This document shows positions 1 to 8,671 of a stretch of 64,000 nt of DNA, in pieces. The position numbers were made by a program, and so were the translations under genes. Location of the stretch: positions 133,495 through 197,494 of the forward strand of contig NZ_KB893653.1 of assembly GCF_000374145.1 (NCBI RefSeq). Reading direction: 5' to 3'. A model generated the notes under the pieces. That model did not search any database. It had not been told where the DNA came from and saw nothing but the letters and a program-made list of their open reading frames with translations. Numbering within the stretch: position 1 is the stretch's first letter; each line of letters starts with the position of its first letter. The DNA comes from Neomegalonema perideroedes DSM 15528 (GTDB taxonomy: Bacteria > Pseudomonadota > Alphaproteobacteria > Rhodobacterales > Rhodobacteraceae).

Positions 1-477
1 CCAGAAGCCTTGCCGCGCGTTCTCTTTCAAAGCCCGCATGACGTGCTTGGCGTTTTCCTTGGACTGGTATTCATCGAACAACGCCATGATCTGCCGCATC
101 ATGACGTGCATGGGGTCATCCCCCATTTCCTGAGTTATCGAAACCAGCTTGACGCCGTTCTTCGCCAGCTTACGGACGTAGAACTCAAGCTCGAAGTGAT
201 CGCGGAAGAACCGACTGAACGAATGGACCACGACTACATCGAAGGGCGCGGGCTTGGACGTTCCCGCCTCGATCATGCGCTGGAACTCCGGGCGGCGGTC
301 GTTGGTGGCCGATGCGCCGGGTTCGATGAAGGTTTCCACCAGTTGCAGCCCGCGTGACTCGCAATAGGCTTCGCCCTGCCGCTTCTGGTCGGGAATGGAA
401 ACGTCATGCTCGGCCTGCCGCACCGTCGAGACGCGCAAATAAAGGGCGGCGCGTAACGGCACGGTGGAAGCGGTCAT
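1..477 (-). CDS. Serine recombinase (resolvase/invertase family), 3' part outside window
   Basis: The 159 codons present begin at an ATG at 477 and run off the left edge without a stop. The N-terminal catalytic domain of a serine recombinase is clear: a beta strand with ALYLRVST carries the presumed nucleophile Ser17, followed by IPDQKRQGE, FSRFFRD and ITQEMGDD. In this family the serine attacks DNA to form a 5' phosphoserine link during site-specific integration or excision. The missing part would hold the recombinase and zinc-ribbon DNA-binding regions if it is a large serine recombinase. It is the last visible gene of a minus-strand run (alpA-like, unknown, hicA, hicB, recombinase), so it probably moves the island; the left island end is therefore outside the window. 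Confidence 0.88.
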   Translation of the reverse strand, partial: MTASTVPLRAALYLRVSTVRQAEHDVSIPDQKRQGEAYCESRGLQLVETFIEPGASATNDRRPEFQRMIEAGTSKPAPFDVVVVHSFSRFFRDHFELEFYVRKLAKNGVKLVSITQEMGDDPMHVMMRQIMALFDEYQSKENAKHVMRALKENARQGFW

Positions 478-520
478 GTTCTGTCTCCTTTCAAAGCCGG
501 TCGTGTCCCGAACGGGGCCG

Positions 521-853
521 CTACTCCGCGGCCTCCCTGATTGTCCCGACGATCCATTCATTCAGGCTCTTGCCCGATGCTGCTGCGGCAATGACTGCGG
601 CGGCATGGTCGTCAGGCGTGAGGCGGACATTGAACTTGCCGGAGAACTTCCGGCGCGGCTCGATGCCCTTCTCCCGGCACATTTCGAGATAGACGGCCAA
701 CGACTTGCGGCCTTCCTCGATCAGATCGTGGACGCTCTCGGCATAGAAGTCGGCCCCACCATTGAGGCCGATAAACTCGCCGCGCAGCATCTGAATCTCG
801 GGATCGAAAGCGATAACCGCCTTCTCGCCATTGATTTCAACGACATTGTTCAT
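521..853 (-). CDS. hicB: HicB-family antitoxin
   Basis: 110 residues. The N-terminal half (AVIAFDPEIQ, IGLNGGADFYAESV, EGRKSLAVYLEMC) is the partly degraded RNase H-like fold of HicB. The C-terminal part (KFNVRLTPDDHAAAVIAAAASGKSLNEWI) is a ribbon-helix-helix DNA-binding segment. HicB binds HicA and represses its own operon. The ATG at 853 overlaps the hicA stop in an ATGA, which fixes this start over a longer upstream reading. It lies 43 bp upstream of the recombinase, so transcription may continue into it. The pair probably helps keep the island in the population. Confidence 0.85.
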   Translation of the reverse strand: MNNVVEINGEKAVIAFDPEIQMLRGEFIGLNGGADFYAESVHDLIEEGRKSLAVYLEMCREKGIEPRRKFSGKFNVRLTPDDHAAAVIAAAASGKSLNEWIVGTIREAAE

Positions 854-1104
854 GGCTTTACTCCGTGTTCGTCCAGCCATTTACGGATGCTGGCAACCGC
901 ACCTTTGTCCGTATCCGGCGAAGGATGCGGGCGATGAAAGACGCGCACTTCGCCAAACAGGAACACGCCGACGCGCGAACCTTCCCGCTCGCTGACTTCC
1001 GCCCCGAGGCTTACAAACAGCGCCTCAACATCGGCCCAGCGGATCGAACCATTGACCGGGCGGGCGAAGATCAGTTCCAGCGTGGCTCTGTGACGCTTTT
1101 TCAT
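850..1104 (-). CDS. hicA: HicA-family toxin (mRNA interferase)
   Basis: 84 residues, a normal HicA size. The pattern IRWADVEALFVSLGAEVSER, GSRVGVFLFG, VFHRPHP matches the double-stranded-RNA-binding-like fold of HicA toxins, which cleave or block mRNA when free of HicB. In many HicA proteins the conserved glycine-serine is followed by a histidine; here GS is followed by Arg (about residue 44), as I recall for a subgroup paired with this kind of HicB. The ATG at 1104 is chosen because the family usually starts at MKKRHR-like sequence; upstream codons show no HicA similarity. Toxin precedes antitoxin and overlaps it by 4 bp. Confidence 0.82.
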   Translation of the reverse strand: MKKRHRATLELIFARPVNGSIRWADVEALFVSLGAEVSEREGSRVGVFLFGEVRVFHRPHPSPDTDKGAVASIRKWLDEHGVKP

Positions 1105-1120
1105 GGAGTGTCCAGTATCA

Positions 1121-1435
1121 TTATTTAGTACCGTTTTCAAGGTCAATCTCAGGCCCTGTGTCGGGCGATCCGGTGTCGTGGCCGAACATTTCATCGAAGA
1201 GATCGCCGAACCATCGCTCGAACACCTCGATCTCGGCTTCCGTGACCGGAACGGGATCGGGCCAATCGTCGGTCACAGCCCACGTGCTGAGGTCATGTTT
1301 AGGCGGCCTCCCGGCGAACGGCCACGGATAGCCCAACAATTCCTCAAGCTGTTCCGACGCCGTAGGCGGTCGATTGGTGCGCCGGGGATGGGATGCCGTC
1401 ACCGGCTTGTGGTCGCCGCTCCGGTCAGAAGTCAT
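1121..1435 (-). CDS. Small acidic protein of unknown function
   Basis: 104 residues from ATG 1435; a TTG at 1447 is a possible longer start. I do not recognise a domain. The N-terminal half is basic and proline-rich, with a YPWPFAGRPP stretch. The C-terminal half is strongly acidic (TEAEIEVFERWFGDLFDEMF). No signal peptide or membrane segment is seen. It overlaps the end of the AlpA-like gene by 11 bp and ends 16 bp before hicA, so it is a member of the same minus-strand operon. It could be a small mobilisation-island accessory protein or a regulator partner; nothing in the sequence decides this. Confidence 0.6.
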   Translation of the reverse strand: MTSDRSGDHKPVTASHPRRTNRPPTASEQLEELLGYPWPFAGRPPKHDLSTWAVTDDWPDPVPVTEAEIEVFERWFGDLFDEMFGHDTGSPDTGPEIDLENGTK

Positions 1436-1652
1436 CGAGGAAATCAAATTCGTTGAACGAACGCTGCCGCCATCCGGCAGGGTTGGCGACCCAGCGGTTG
1501 ATGTCGGATTCCTTCCAGCCCGCGCCGTTGGTGCTGATCTTGATCTGGGCTGGAAAGGTGCCTTCGGCGATCTTGCGATAGATGGTGGACCGGGACAGGC
1601 CGGTGCGGGCGAGAACGGTCTTCAAACGGACGATACGGTCTGGTTGACGCAT
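1425..1652 (-). CDS. AlpA-family (MerR-like) DNA-binding regulator
   Basis: 75 residues. The sequence RLKTVLARTGLSRSTIYRKIAEGTFPAQIKI followed by GWKESDINRWV is the short winged-helix fold of AlpA/excisionase-like proteins found in integrated elements, where they control integrase or transfer gene expression. The helix-turn-helix spans about residues 9-30. It heads the minus-strand run leading to hicAB and the recombinase, the place expected for a regulator of excision. The product name is secure at family level; its target is inferred. Confidence 0.85.
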   Translation of the reverse strand: MRQPDRIVRLKTVLARTGLSRSTIYRKIAEGTFPAQIKISTNGAGWKESDINRWVANPAGWRQRSFNEFDFLDDF

Positions 1653-1741
1653 GGCTGCGCTGCCTCCTGCTGGTGGTTTCTGACGATTACAGGGACCAGA
1701 CAGAGCAACGAATTATCGTTGTGCAACTGATATTTAGGCAG

Positions 1742-1758
1742 CGTAGGGCTGTAGCGTA
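1742..1758 (+). repeat. 17-bp direct repeat, left copy
   Basis: CGTAGGGCTGTAGCGTA, which differs in one base from 13891-13907 in the same orientation. It sits in the 137-bp gap between the relaxase stop and the AlpA-like gene. The two copies frame relaxase, oriT, TraC/TraD and the whole restriction cassette (about 12.1 kb). It may be an old integration or recombination junction, or a protein-binding site; the function is inferred. Confidence 0.5.
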
Positions 1759-1789
1759 GAGACGGCGGTAAATAGGATGGTTCTTCGCT

Positions 1790-4768
1790 CTACAATCCGA
1801 TGCCCCGGCCTCTGCCAAGGCCATGACTGAGGGAAAGTTGCCGCCCCAGCCTCATTCCTGAGTCGAAATCCATGTCGATGCCGAGTTGCTTCTTGCGACC
1901 TTCGAGCAGGGATTCCATCTGGGGATCACGCTCAAGGCTTTTTGCCATGTTGCCCATCTCGGCCCGCGCGGCCTTGTAGCCGGAATAGTTGCCTGCCGCA
2001 TACTGGCGGTCGCCAGTCTGCTTGAGGTCCCGGAACCGCTCCACGAAGCGGTCGGCGCGCAGTTCGGGATTTTGGCGCATATCGGTTTCCCGTTGCACGG
2101 CGTGCCTTGCGGGCATGGCTCGCTCACGATCACCAGAAGCCACATCTGTCGCAAAGTCGGGATTCCGCTTGTAAACCGCCTCGGCGTCTTGGGAACCGTG
2201 AGGCCTCAGATCATTGAAGGCTGCGCGAGCGTCGTTGAGTTCCTGCACCTGCTCGGGCGTTGCAGCGACGTCCCGGTCTTGCGTCTTGAAGATCGCATCT
2301 ACGGCACGGGCATGACGGACAAAGGCCCGGCCACGGGCACGGCGCAACGCGGCCTCTGGATTTTCCCCAGCCTGCCGTTCCGGTCCCGTCTTCCCGGCGC
2401 TTTCCCTTTCCGGGTGCTGCACGGCCTCGCGGCCAGGCGCGACGTTGTCATGCTGGTGCAGACGGTTGAGCATGTCATCGACAGCATCGCGCATCCGTTC
2501 CGGCATCAACCTGCGCATGATCTGAGCGACACGGGTGCGGAAGGTGATGCCGCGCCGCTCGGCATAGTCTTGCGCCGGGTCGTAATCCGTCGCCATATCC
2601 TTCGCGCGGTCGCGCGAAAGGGTGTTCACCAATCTCTCCTGACTGGCGAAGTCGTCGCGGCCATAATGCAGGTCCATGCCGTCGCGGTGGCGCGACAGGG
2701 CGACATAGCTGCCGTGGGCGTCCATGCCGGGTGTCGCCAGCACATGGGTGCGGTCCACTGTCATGCCCTGCGCCTTGTGGATAGTCGCGGCATAGCCATG
2801 GTCGATGCGGTCATAGTCTTTCAGGTCAAAGGCGATGTCGCGCCCGTCATCGGTGCGCACGGTTATGCTCTTCGCGCTGACCTGTTCGATGGTGCCAAGG
2901 GTGCCGTTCTTCACGCCTAGGCCGCGCTCGTTTTGCAGGAACATGACGCGTTCCCCGCTGGCAAAGCTGCGCTCACCCCGGTCCACCGTCACGCGCACGT
3001 CTTCGCCCAGATCGCCAGCGTCCCGCATCCTGTCGCGGGCGGCTTCGTTGAGTTCGCGCACCTCGGCGTTGGTGTGGGTGAGAATGATGCGGCTCGCGTC
3101 CGGTGACGCCTGTCGTTCGCGGTCCCATCGGTCGATCAGATCGGCCCGCGCCTGCTCGCGCGTCTCGGCGAAATGCACCATGTCGTGACGGTCATAGTTG
3201 GCGATGGCACTGCCGGTCCTGCGGGTCGCCAGATCGCGGGTGGCGTTCCGCTGCCAGTCCTCGTGCTGGCGGCGCACCTCATGGATTTCGACACCGCCAT
3301 GTCGGTCATGGATCGAGCGGAACGCTGCACCTGCTTCGATGGATTGAAGCTGCTGCGGATCGCCAACCAGAACAACCTTTGCGCCAGCCTCGGCGGCATG
3401 GGACAGAACGCGCTCCATCTGCTTTGTGCCGACCATGCCCGCCTCGTCGATGACAAGCACGTCGCGGCTGGTGAGCATGTCGCGGCCCTGTCCCCAGCCG
3501 TGCTCCATACTGGCGATGGTGCGCGAGGCGATGCCCGATCCGCTTTCCAGATTCTCGGCAGCGATGCCGGAGAGCGCAACGCCGCGAACCTCAAAGCCCG
3601 CCGCTTCCCATGCCTCGCGGGCCACGCCAAGCATGGCGCTCTTTCCCGTCCCGGCATAGCCGACGATAACGCCAAGATCGCGCCCGTCCGTGACATGCGC
3701 CAGCGCATCGGCCTGCTCGCCGGATAGGATAAGGCCGCGCTGTTCTGCACGCGCAATCGCCGCCTGTCTGTCGCGGTCGCTGACCTCGTGCAATTCCTGC
3801 TCGGCCATCAGTTCCGCCGCACGATGCAACCGCTGTTCCGCCTCAATCATCTCGCGGGTGGTGAACCGATCCTCGCCGCGTCCGTCCTGCCCGAGTTCGA
3901 CCAGATCGGGCGAATTGCGCATCGCGCCCATCACCTCGTTGAACTGGTCGATGCCGTCGCTGTGGCGGTGCGCAAACTTCGCCATATCGCGCCGCGTGAA
4001 TGTCGATTGCTGCTGCGTGATCGCGTCCAGCGCCACGGAAGGATCGGCGATGATCCGTTCGCCATTGTTGCGCGCGATCTCGCGGTGCATGTCGGCACGG
4101 TCTGCCGCTTCGACGCCTTCACCCTCGATCCGCTGCGCGGGTGCTCCGATCTGGCTTTGTGGCTCAAGCCCGATGCCCTGCGCCTCAAGGCTGCGATGGT
4201 CGATCCGGGCGTCCATGTCGAGTTCGGCCAGACGTTCGTTGACATGCTCGGCCCAGCGTTCGCGCCAACGCTCGACCATCTCCGTACGGTTCCATTCCCG
4301 CACTTTTGGCCCGAAACCGTTCTCGTCCACGCTGCGCATGGTCAGCATGACATGAGCATGGGGTTTGGGCATCCCGTCCTCGCCGATGTCCCAATGCACA
4401 TTCAGATCAGCAATCATGCCCTGATCAACAAACTCCGCCTGTGCGAAGTCGCGGGCCAGTTCGATGCCCTGCGCCTGCGTCATCTCGCGCGGAATGGCAA
4501 ACTCGACCTCGCGGGCAAGCTGCGCGTCCTTCCTGACCTCGAACGCCTCCACATCGTTCCAGAGCCGTTCGCGGTCGCTCCATGCCTCCGGTGCGTTCTC
4601 GGGCAACAGCACCTCGGAATGGACGACGCCGCGCTTGTTGGAAAAGTCCTGAACGCGGTCGATGCGCTCATCGCGCATCCGCGACGCCGAACGGTAGGCG
4701 GCGGACGCCACCGCGCTGCTTCCGGCCTTGCGGCCAATGACCTTGACGTGAAGATGATAGATCGCCAT
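1790..4768 (-). CDS. traA: TraA/MobA-type conjugative relaxase-helicase
   Basis: 992 residues. The N-terminal MobA/MobL relaxase domain begins MAIYHLHVKVIGRKAG, has an Arg/Ser-rich YRSASRMRDE segment and a metal-binding histidine cluster (His125 in NVHWD, His137 and His139 in KPHAH). A RecD/TraI-like helicase follows, with Walker A GYAGTGKS near residue 370, Walker B VLVIDEAGM, GDPQQLQSI and a C-terminal YAATIHKAQGMT motif. Such proteins nick oriT, stay bound to the 5' end and unwind the transferred strand. The ATG at 4768 is preferred to a TTG at 4777 because the family begins MAI-[YF]-H. It is read away from the adjacent oriT, opposite to traC/traD. The length is typical for Ti-type TraA, although the C-terminal region is low in recognisable motifs. 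Confidence 0.92.
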   Translation of the reverse strand: MAIYHLHVKVIGRKAGSSAVASAAYRSASRMRDERIDRVQDFSNKRGVVHSEVLLPENAPEAWSDRERLWNDVEAFEVRKDAQLAREVEFAIPREMTQAQGIELARDFAQAEFVDQGMIADLNVHWDIGEDGMPKPHAHVMLTMRSVDENGFGPKVREWNRTEMVERWRERWAEHVNERLAELDMDARIDHRSLEAQGIGLEPQSQIGAPAQRIEGEGVEAADRADMHREIARNNGERIIADPSVALDAITQQQSTFTRRDMAKFAHRHSDGIDQFNEVMGAMRNSPDLVELGQDGRGEDRFTTREMIEAEQRLHRAAELMAEQELHEVSDRDRQAAIARAEQRGLILSGEQADALAHVTDGRDLGVIVGYAGTGKSAMLGVAREAWEAAGFEVRGVALSGIAAENLESGSGIASRTIASMEHGWGQGRDMLTSRDVLVIDEAGMVGTKQMERVLSHAAEAGAKVVLVGDPQQLQSIEAGAAFRSIHDRHGGVEIHEVRRQHEDWQRNATRDLATRRTGSAIANYDRHDMVHFAETREQARADLIDRWDRERQASPDASRIILTHTNAEVRELNEAARDRMRDAGDLGEDVRVTVDRGERSFASGERVMFLQNERGLGVKNGTLGTIEQVSAKSITVRTDDGRDIAFDLKDYDRIDHGYAATIHKAQGMTVDRTHVLATPGMDAHGSYVALSRHRDGMDLHYGRDDFASQERLVNTLSRDRAKDMATDYDPAQDYAERRGITFRTRVAQIMRRLMPERMRDAVDDMLNRLHQHDNVAPGREAVQHPERESAGKTGPERQAGENPEAALRRARGRAFVRHARAVDAIFKTQDRDVAATPEQVQELNDARAAFNDLRPHGSQDAEAVYKRNPDFATDVASGDRERAMPARHAVQRETDMRQNPELRADRFVERFRDLKQTGDRQYAAGNYSGYKAARAEMGNMAKSLERDPQMESLLEGRKKQLGIDMDFDSGMRLGRQLSLSHGLGRGRGIGL

Positions 4769-4794
4769 CGCGATCAAGCATTGGCACGGTCAAG

Positions 4795-4830
4795 CGCACG
4801 TCGGAACGACGTATAAGCGCGCCCTCCCTC
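4795..4830 (+). other. oriT: Probable origin of transfer (oriT), MOBQ/RSF1010-like
   Basis: A perfect inverted repeat ACGTCG-GAA-CGACGT (4798-4812) is followed after one base by TAAGCGCGCCCTCCC (4814-4828). Relaxases of the MobA/TraA type act at a core recalled as TAAGTGCGCCCT placed just after a hairpin, so this differs by one base in the core. It lies 30 bp upstream of the relaxase start, between the divergent traA and traC genes, exactly where MOBQ oriTs are usually found. The nick would be within the GCGCCC part; the exact phosphodiester is not determinable here. Confidence 0.72.
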
Positions 4831-4939
4831 GAAAAAATCTCGGGATGGACCGGCCCGTGCCAGACCGTCCCGGCAACATTACTGCGTTTCGCTGTCCGCG
4901 CAACTATCATCGCTCCATCAACAGCTTATGGAGATGATG

Positions 4940-5266
4940 ATGCGCAAACCACGGGACTATGACGCGGAACTGAAGGCGCTGGAAGACAAGGCGCGCGAAC
5001 TCAAAACCCGCAAGGTGCAGCAACTCGGCGAACTGGTGATCGCGACTGGAGCGGACGCTCTCACCGCCTACGAGCTGGCCGGTGCGCTGGTTGTGCTGGC
5101 GGAAACGACCGATGCCGGAAAGAGGGAGGCATGGGCCAAACGCGGTGCGGCGTTCTTTCAGGGCCGGTCTCGGCGATCTGCACCAACGCTTGAACGCGAA
5201 CACGGCGGCGCTCCGACGCAACCGCGCGGCGCGCAATCGGCATCAGGCGCAACGGGCGCGACATGA
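4940..5266 (+). CDS. traC: Mobilisation accessory protein, TraC-like
   Basis: 108 residues. The N-terminal MRKPRDYDAELKALEDKARELKTRKVQQLGELV is a charged helix typical of small TraC proteins encoded divergently from traA, followed by GADALTAYELAGAL and a basic C-terminal tail. TraC assists the relaxase at oriT. Several in-frame ATGs (4928, 4934, 4937, 4940) are present; 4940 is chosen because a GGAG at 4930-4933 gives normal spacing and homologues start MRKPRDYD. Its stop lies one base before traD. The names traC and traD are used loosely in this family. Confidence 0.75.
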   Translation: MRKPRDYDAELKALEDKARELKTRKVQQLGELVIATGADALTAYELAGALVVLAETTDAGKREAWAKRGAAFFQGRSRRSAPTLEREHGGAPTQPRGAQSASGATGAT

Positions 5267-5267
5267 C

Positions 5268-5519
5268 ATGCGCACATGGCAGGTCGAACGTCGCAAGAGA
5301 ACGCGGCATCTGATCGAACTCGGTGGCCTCGTCGTGAAGGCCGGCATCGTGGACCTGACCGGCGACGACCGCGTCATGATCTACGGCGCAATGATCTGGA
5401 TCGCCGAAAAACTCAACAGCGAAGACGAAGAACATGCGCGCGGTGTCTGGACAAAGCTGGGAAAAATGGGATTCGAGACCGCAAAAATAGGCGCTCACAA
5501 TACGTCGAATCCGAAGTAG
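5268..5519 (+). CDS. traD: Conjugal transfer protein TraD (small, Ti-type)
   Basis: 83 residues from ATG 5268. MRTWQVERRKRTRHLIELGGLVVKAGIVDL is the signature of the small TraD family (not the large coupling ATPase); it is followed by DRVMIYGAMIWIAEKL and a KLGKMGFE end. These proteins accompany TraA/TraC at oriT and are thought to aid DNA processing. The upstream reading in the same frame lacks similarity to the family and overlaps traC, so the start immediately after the traC stop is used. No coupling protein or type IV secretion genes are visible, so the island is probably mobilised by a helper element unless they lie beyond the left edge. Confidence 0.78.
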   Translation: MRTWQVERRKRTRHLIELGGLVVKAGIVDLTGDDRVMIYGAMIWIAEKLNSEDEEHARGVWTKLGKMGFETAKIGAHNTSNPK

Positions 5520-5620
5520 GGATGATCATGGAAGCGGCGGGCGGCGCGGAGAATTACATATCGCAGTGCTGCCCGCCGATGTTCCCCAGTTTGGTATTGC
5601 CTAAAAGAGCTATTTCGCCT

Positions 5621-5635
5621 TAATTGGCTCAATTA
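5621..5635. promoter_or_regulatory. Palindrome upstream of the restriction cassette, possible operator
   Basis: TAATTG-GCT-CAATTA has perfect 6-bp arms and ends 20 bp before the Phd-like antitoxin start, in the A+T-rich 136-bp gap after traD. Phd/YefM proteins repress their own promoters by binding such short palindromes, so this is a reasonable site for autorepression of the whole phd-hsdMSR-mrr run. The role is inferred from position and symmetry. Confidence 0.4.
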
Positions 5636-5655
5636 GTTCCATGCGGGAATCAGCC

Positions 5656-5862
5656 ATGAAAACCATGTCTGCGCGCGAAGCGAAAAACGGCTTCGGGCTG
5701 ATGATCGACACTGCGCGTGCCGCTCCTGTGCTGATCGAAAAGCACGGGCGCGGCGTCGTGGTCGTCATGTCCGTGGAAGAGTATGAGCGGCTGAAAATGA
5801 TCGAAGTGGAGCGGAGCCTTGGCGGCGATCTCAGCGGAGACACTGCGAGCGGGGACGTGTGA
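5656..5862 (+). CDS. Phd/YefM-family antitoxin-like protein without adjacent toxin
   Basis: 68 residues. KTMSAREAKNGFGLMIDTAR, PVLIEKHGRGVVVVMSVEEYERL is the complete Phd/YefM DNA-binding domain; the C-terminal toxin-neutralising tail is short (about 20 residues). No Doc, YoeB or PIN-type toxin follows. Instead its stop overlaps the hsdM GTG start by 4 bp (GTGA). It may act as a transcriptional repressor or timing device for the restriction genes, or be a relic of a toxin-antitoxin pair. An upstream in-frame ATG at 5641 is less likely because the conserved domain begins at MKTMSARE. Confidence 0.82.
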   Translation: MKTMSAREAKNGFGLMIDTARAAPVLIEKHGRGVVVVMSVEEYERLKMIEVERSLGGDLSGDTASGDV

Positions 5863-7435
5863 AGGTGAGTAGTGTGAGGGAAGTCGAACGCGCCGAGTTG
5901 CACAAAACCATCTGGCGCATCGCCAACGATTTGCGCGGGAGCGTCGATGGCTGGGATTTCAAAAGCTATGTGCTCGGGATGCTGTTCTACCGCTTCATCT
6001 CGGAGAATTTGGTCGCCTATCTGAACGATCAGGAGCACCGGGCGGGCTCTTCTGACTTCGACTACGCCAGCCTAAGCGATGCTGATGCTGAGTTCGGTCG
6101 CGCCGAAACGGTGAAGGAAAAAGGCTTCTACATCCTGCCGTCCAGCCTCTTCGCCAATGTGCGGCAGCGCGCGCGCAATGATGCCAACCTCAACGAAACG
6201 CTTTCCCGCATCTTTGCCGAGATCGAAGGCTCAGCCAATGGTGCGGACAGCGAGGATGATTTTAAGGGCCTGTTCGACGATCTCGACGTCAACAGTGGAA
6301 AGCTTGGTCCTACCGTCATCAAGCGCAACGAAAAGCTGGTTAAGCTGCTCGACGCCATCGGTGATCTGCCGCTAACAAGCGGAGGGTTTTCGGATAAAAG
6401 CATCGATCTTTTCGGCGACGCCTATGAGTATCTGATGCAGATGTATGCATCAACCGCCGGAAAGTCGGGCGGTGAATACTACACCCCGCAAGAGGTTTCC
6501 GAACTGCTTGCCCGCATCGCCGTTGCGGGCAAGACGGAGGTCAACAAGGTTTACGACCCCGCCTGCGGCTCGGGTTCACTGCTGCTCAACTTCAGCAAGG
6601 TGCTGGGGCACGACAAGGTTCGGCAGGGTTTCTTCGGTCAGGAAATCAATCTGACCACCTACAATCTGTGCCGGATCAACATGTTTCTGCACGATGTGAA
6701 CTATGAGAAGTTCGACATCGCACATGGCGACACGTTGACCGATCCGGCCCATTGGGATGATGAGCCGTTCGAAGCGATTGTTTCCAATCCGCCCTATTCG
6801 ATCAAATGGGACGGCGATGCTAACCCGCTGCTGATCAACGATCCGCGCTTTGCGCCTGCAGGTGTACTGGCGCCAAAGAGCAAGGCAGACCTCGCCTTTA
6901 CCATGCACATTCTGCACTGGCTGGCGGTGAATGGCACGGCGGCCATCGTCGAGTTTCCCGGGGTGCTGTACCGCGGTGGAGCTGAACGGAAAATCCGCCA
7001 GTATCTGATCGACAACAACTATGTCGATGCGGTGATCCAGCTTCCGCCAGACCTGTTCTTCGGCACGACAATCGCCACCTGCATCATCGTTCTGAAGAAA
7101 TCGAAATCCGACAACGCAACCTTGTTCATCGACGCGAGTGCGGAGTTCAGCCGCCAGGGCAATAAAAACAAGCTGGCACCTGAACACCGGCAGAAAATCC
7201 TCGATGCCTTCACCGCACGGGAAAGCATCGACCATTTTGCGAAACTGGTGGACAATAGCGAGATCGCGGAAAACGACTACAACATTGCCGTGTCGTCCTA
7301 TGTCGATCAGGAGGATACGCGCGAGGCCGTAGACATCACCGCGCTGAATGCCGAGATCGCGGCCATTGTTGCGCGGCAGGCACAGTTGCGAAAGGCGATA
7401 GACGCCATTGTCGCTGATCTGGAAGGAGTGGCGAC

Positions 7436-7439
<4 letters not shown>
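5859..7439 (+). CDS. hsdM: Type I restriction-modification DNA methyltransferase subunit
   Basis: 526 residues from GTG 5859 (a second GTG lies at 5865). The N-terminal helical domain (ELHKTIWRIANDLRGSVDGWDFKSYVLGMLFYRFI) is typical of HsdM. The SAM-binding motif I DPACGSGSLLL is near residue 233 and the catalytic motif IV NPPYS near 311, giving an N6-adenine methyltransferase. HsdM2-HsdS forms the methylase, and addition of HsdR gives the restriction complex. The length is normal. It overlaps the antitoxin-like gene upstream and hsdS downstream by 4 bp each, so subunit ratios are probably set by coupled translation. Confidence 0.96.

Positions 7440-8667
<1,228 letters not shown>

Positions 8668-8671
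<4 letters not shown>

Noticed and set aside
5656-5862. A full toxin-antitoxin pair at the start of the restriction operon
   Set aside because: Only the antitoxin-like gene is present; the next gene is a certain hsdM and no small toxin frame exists on either strand around it.
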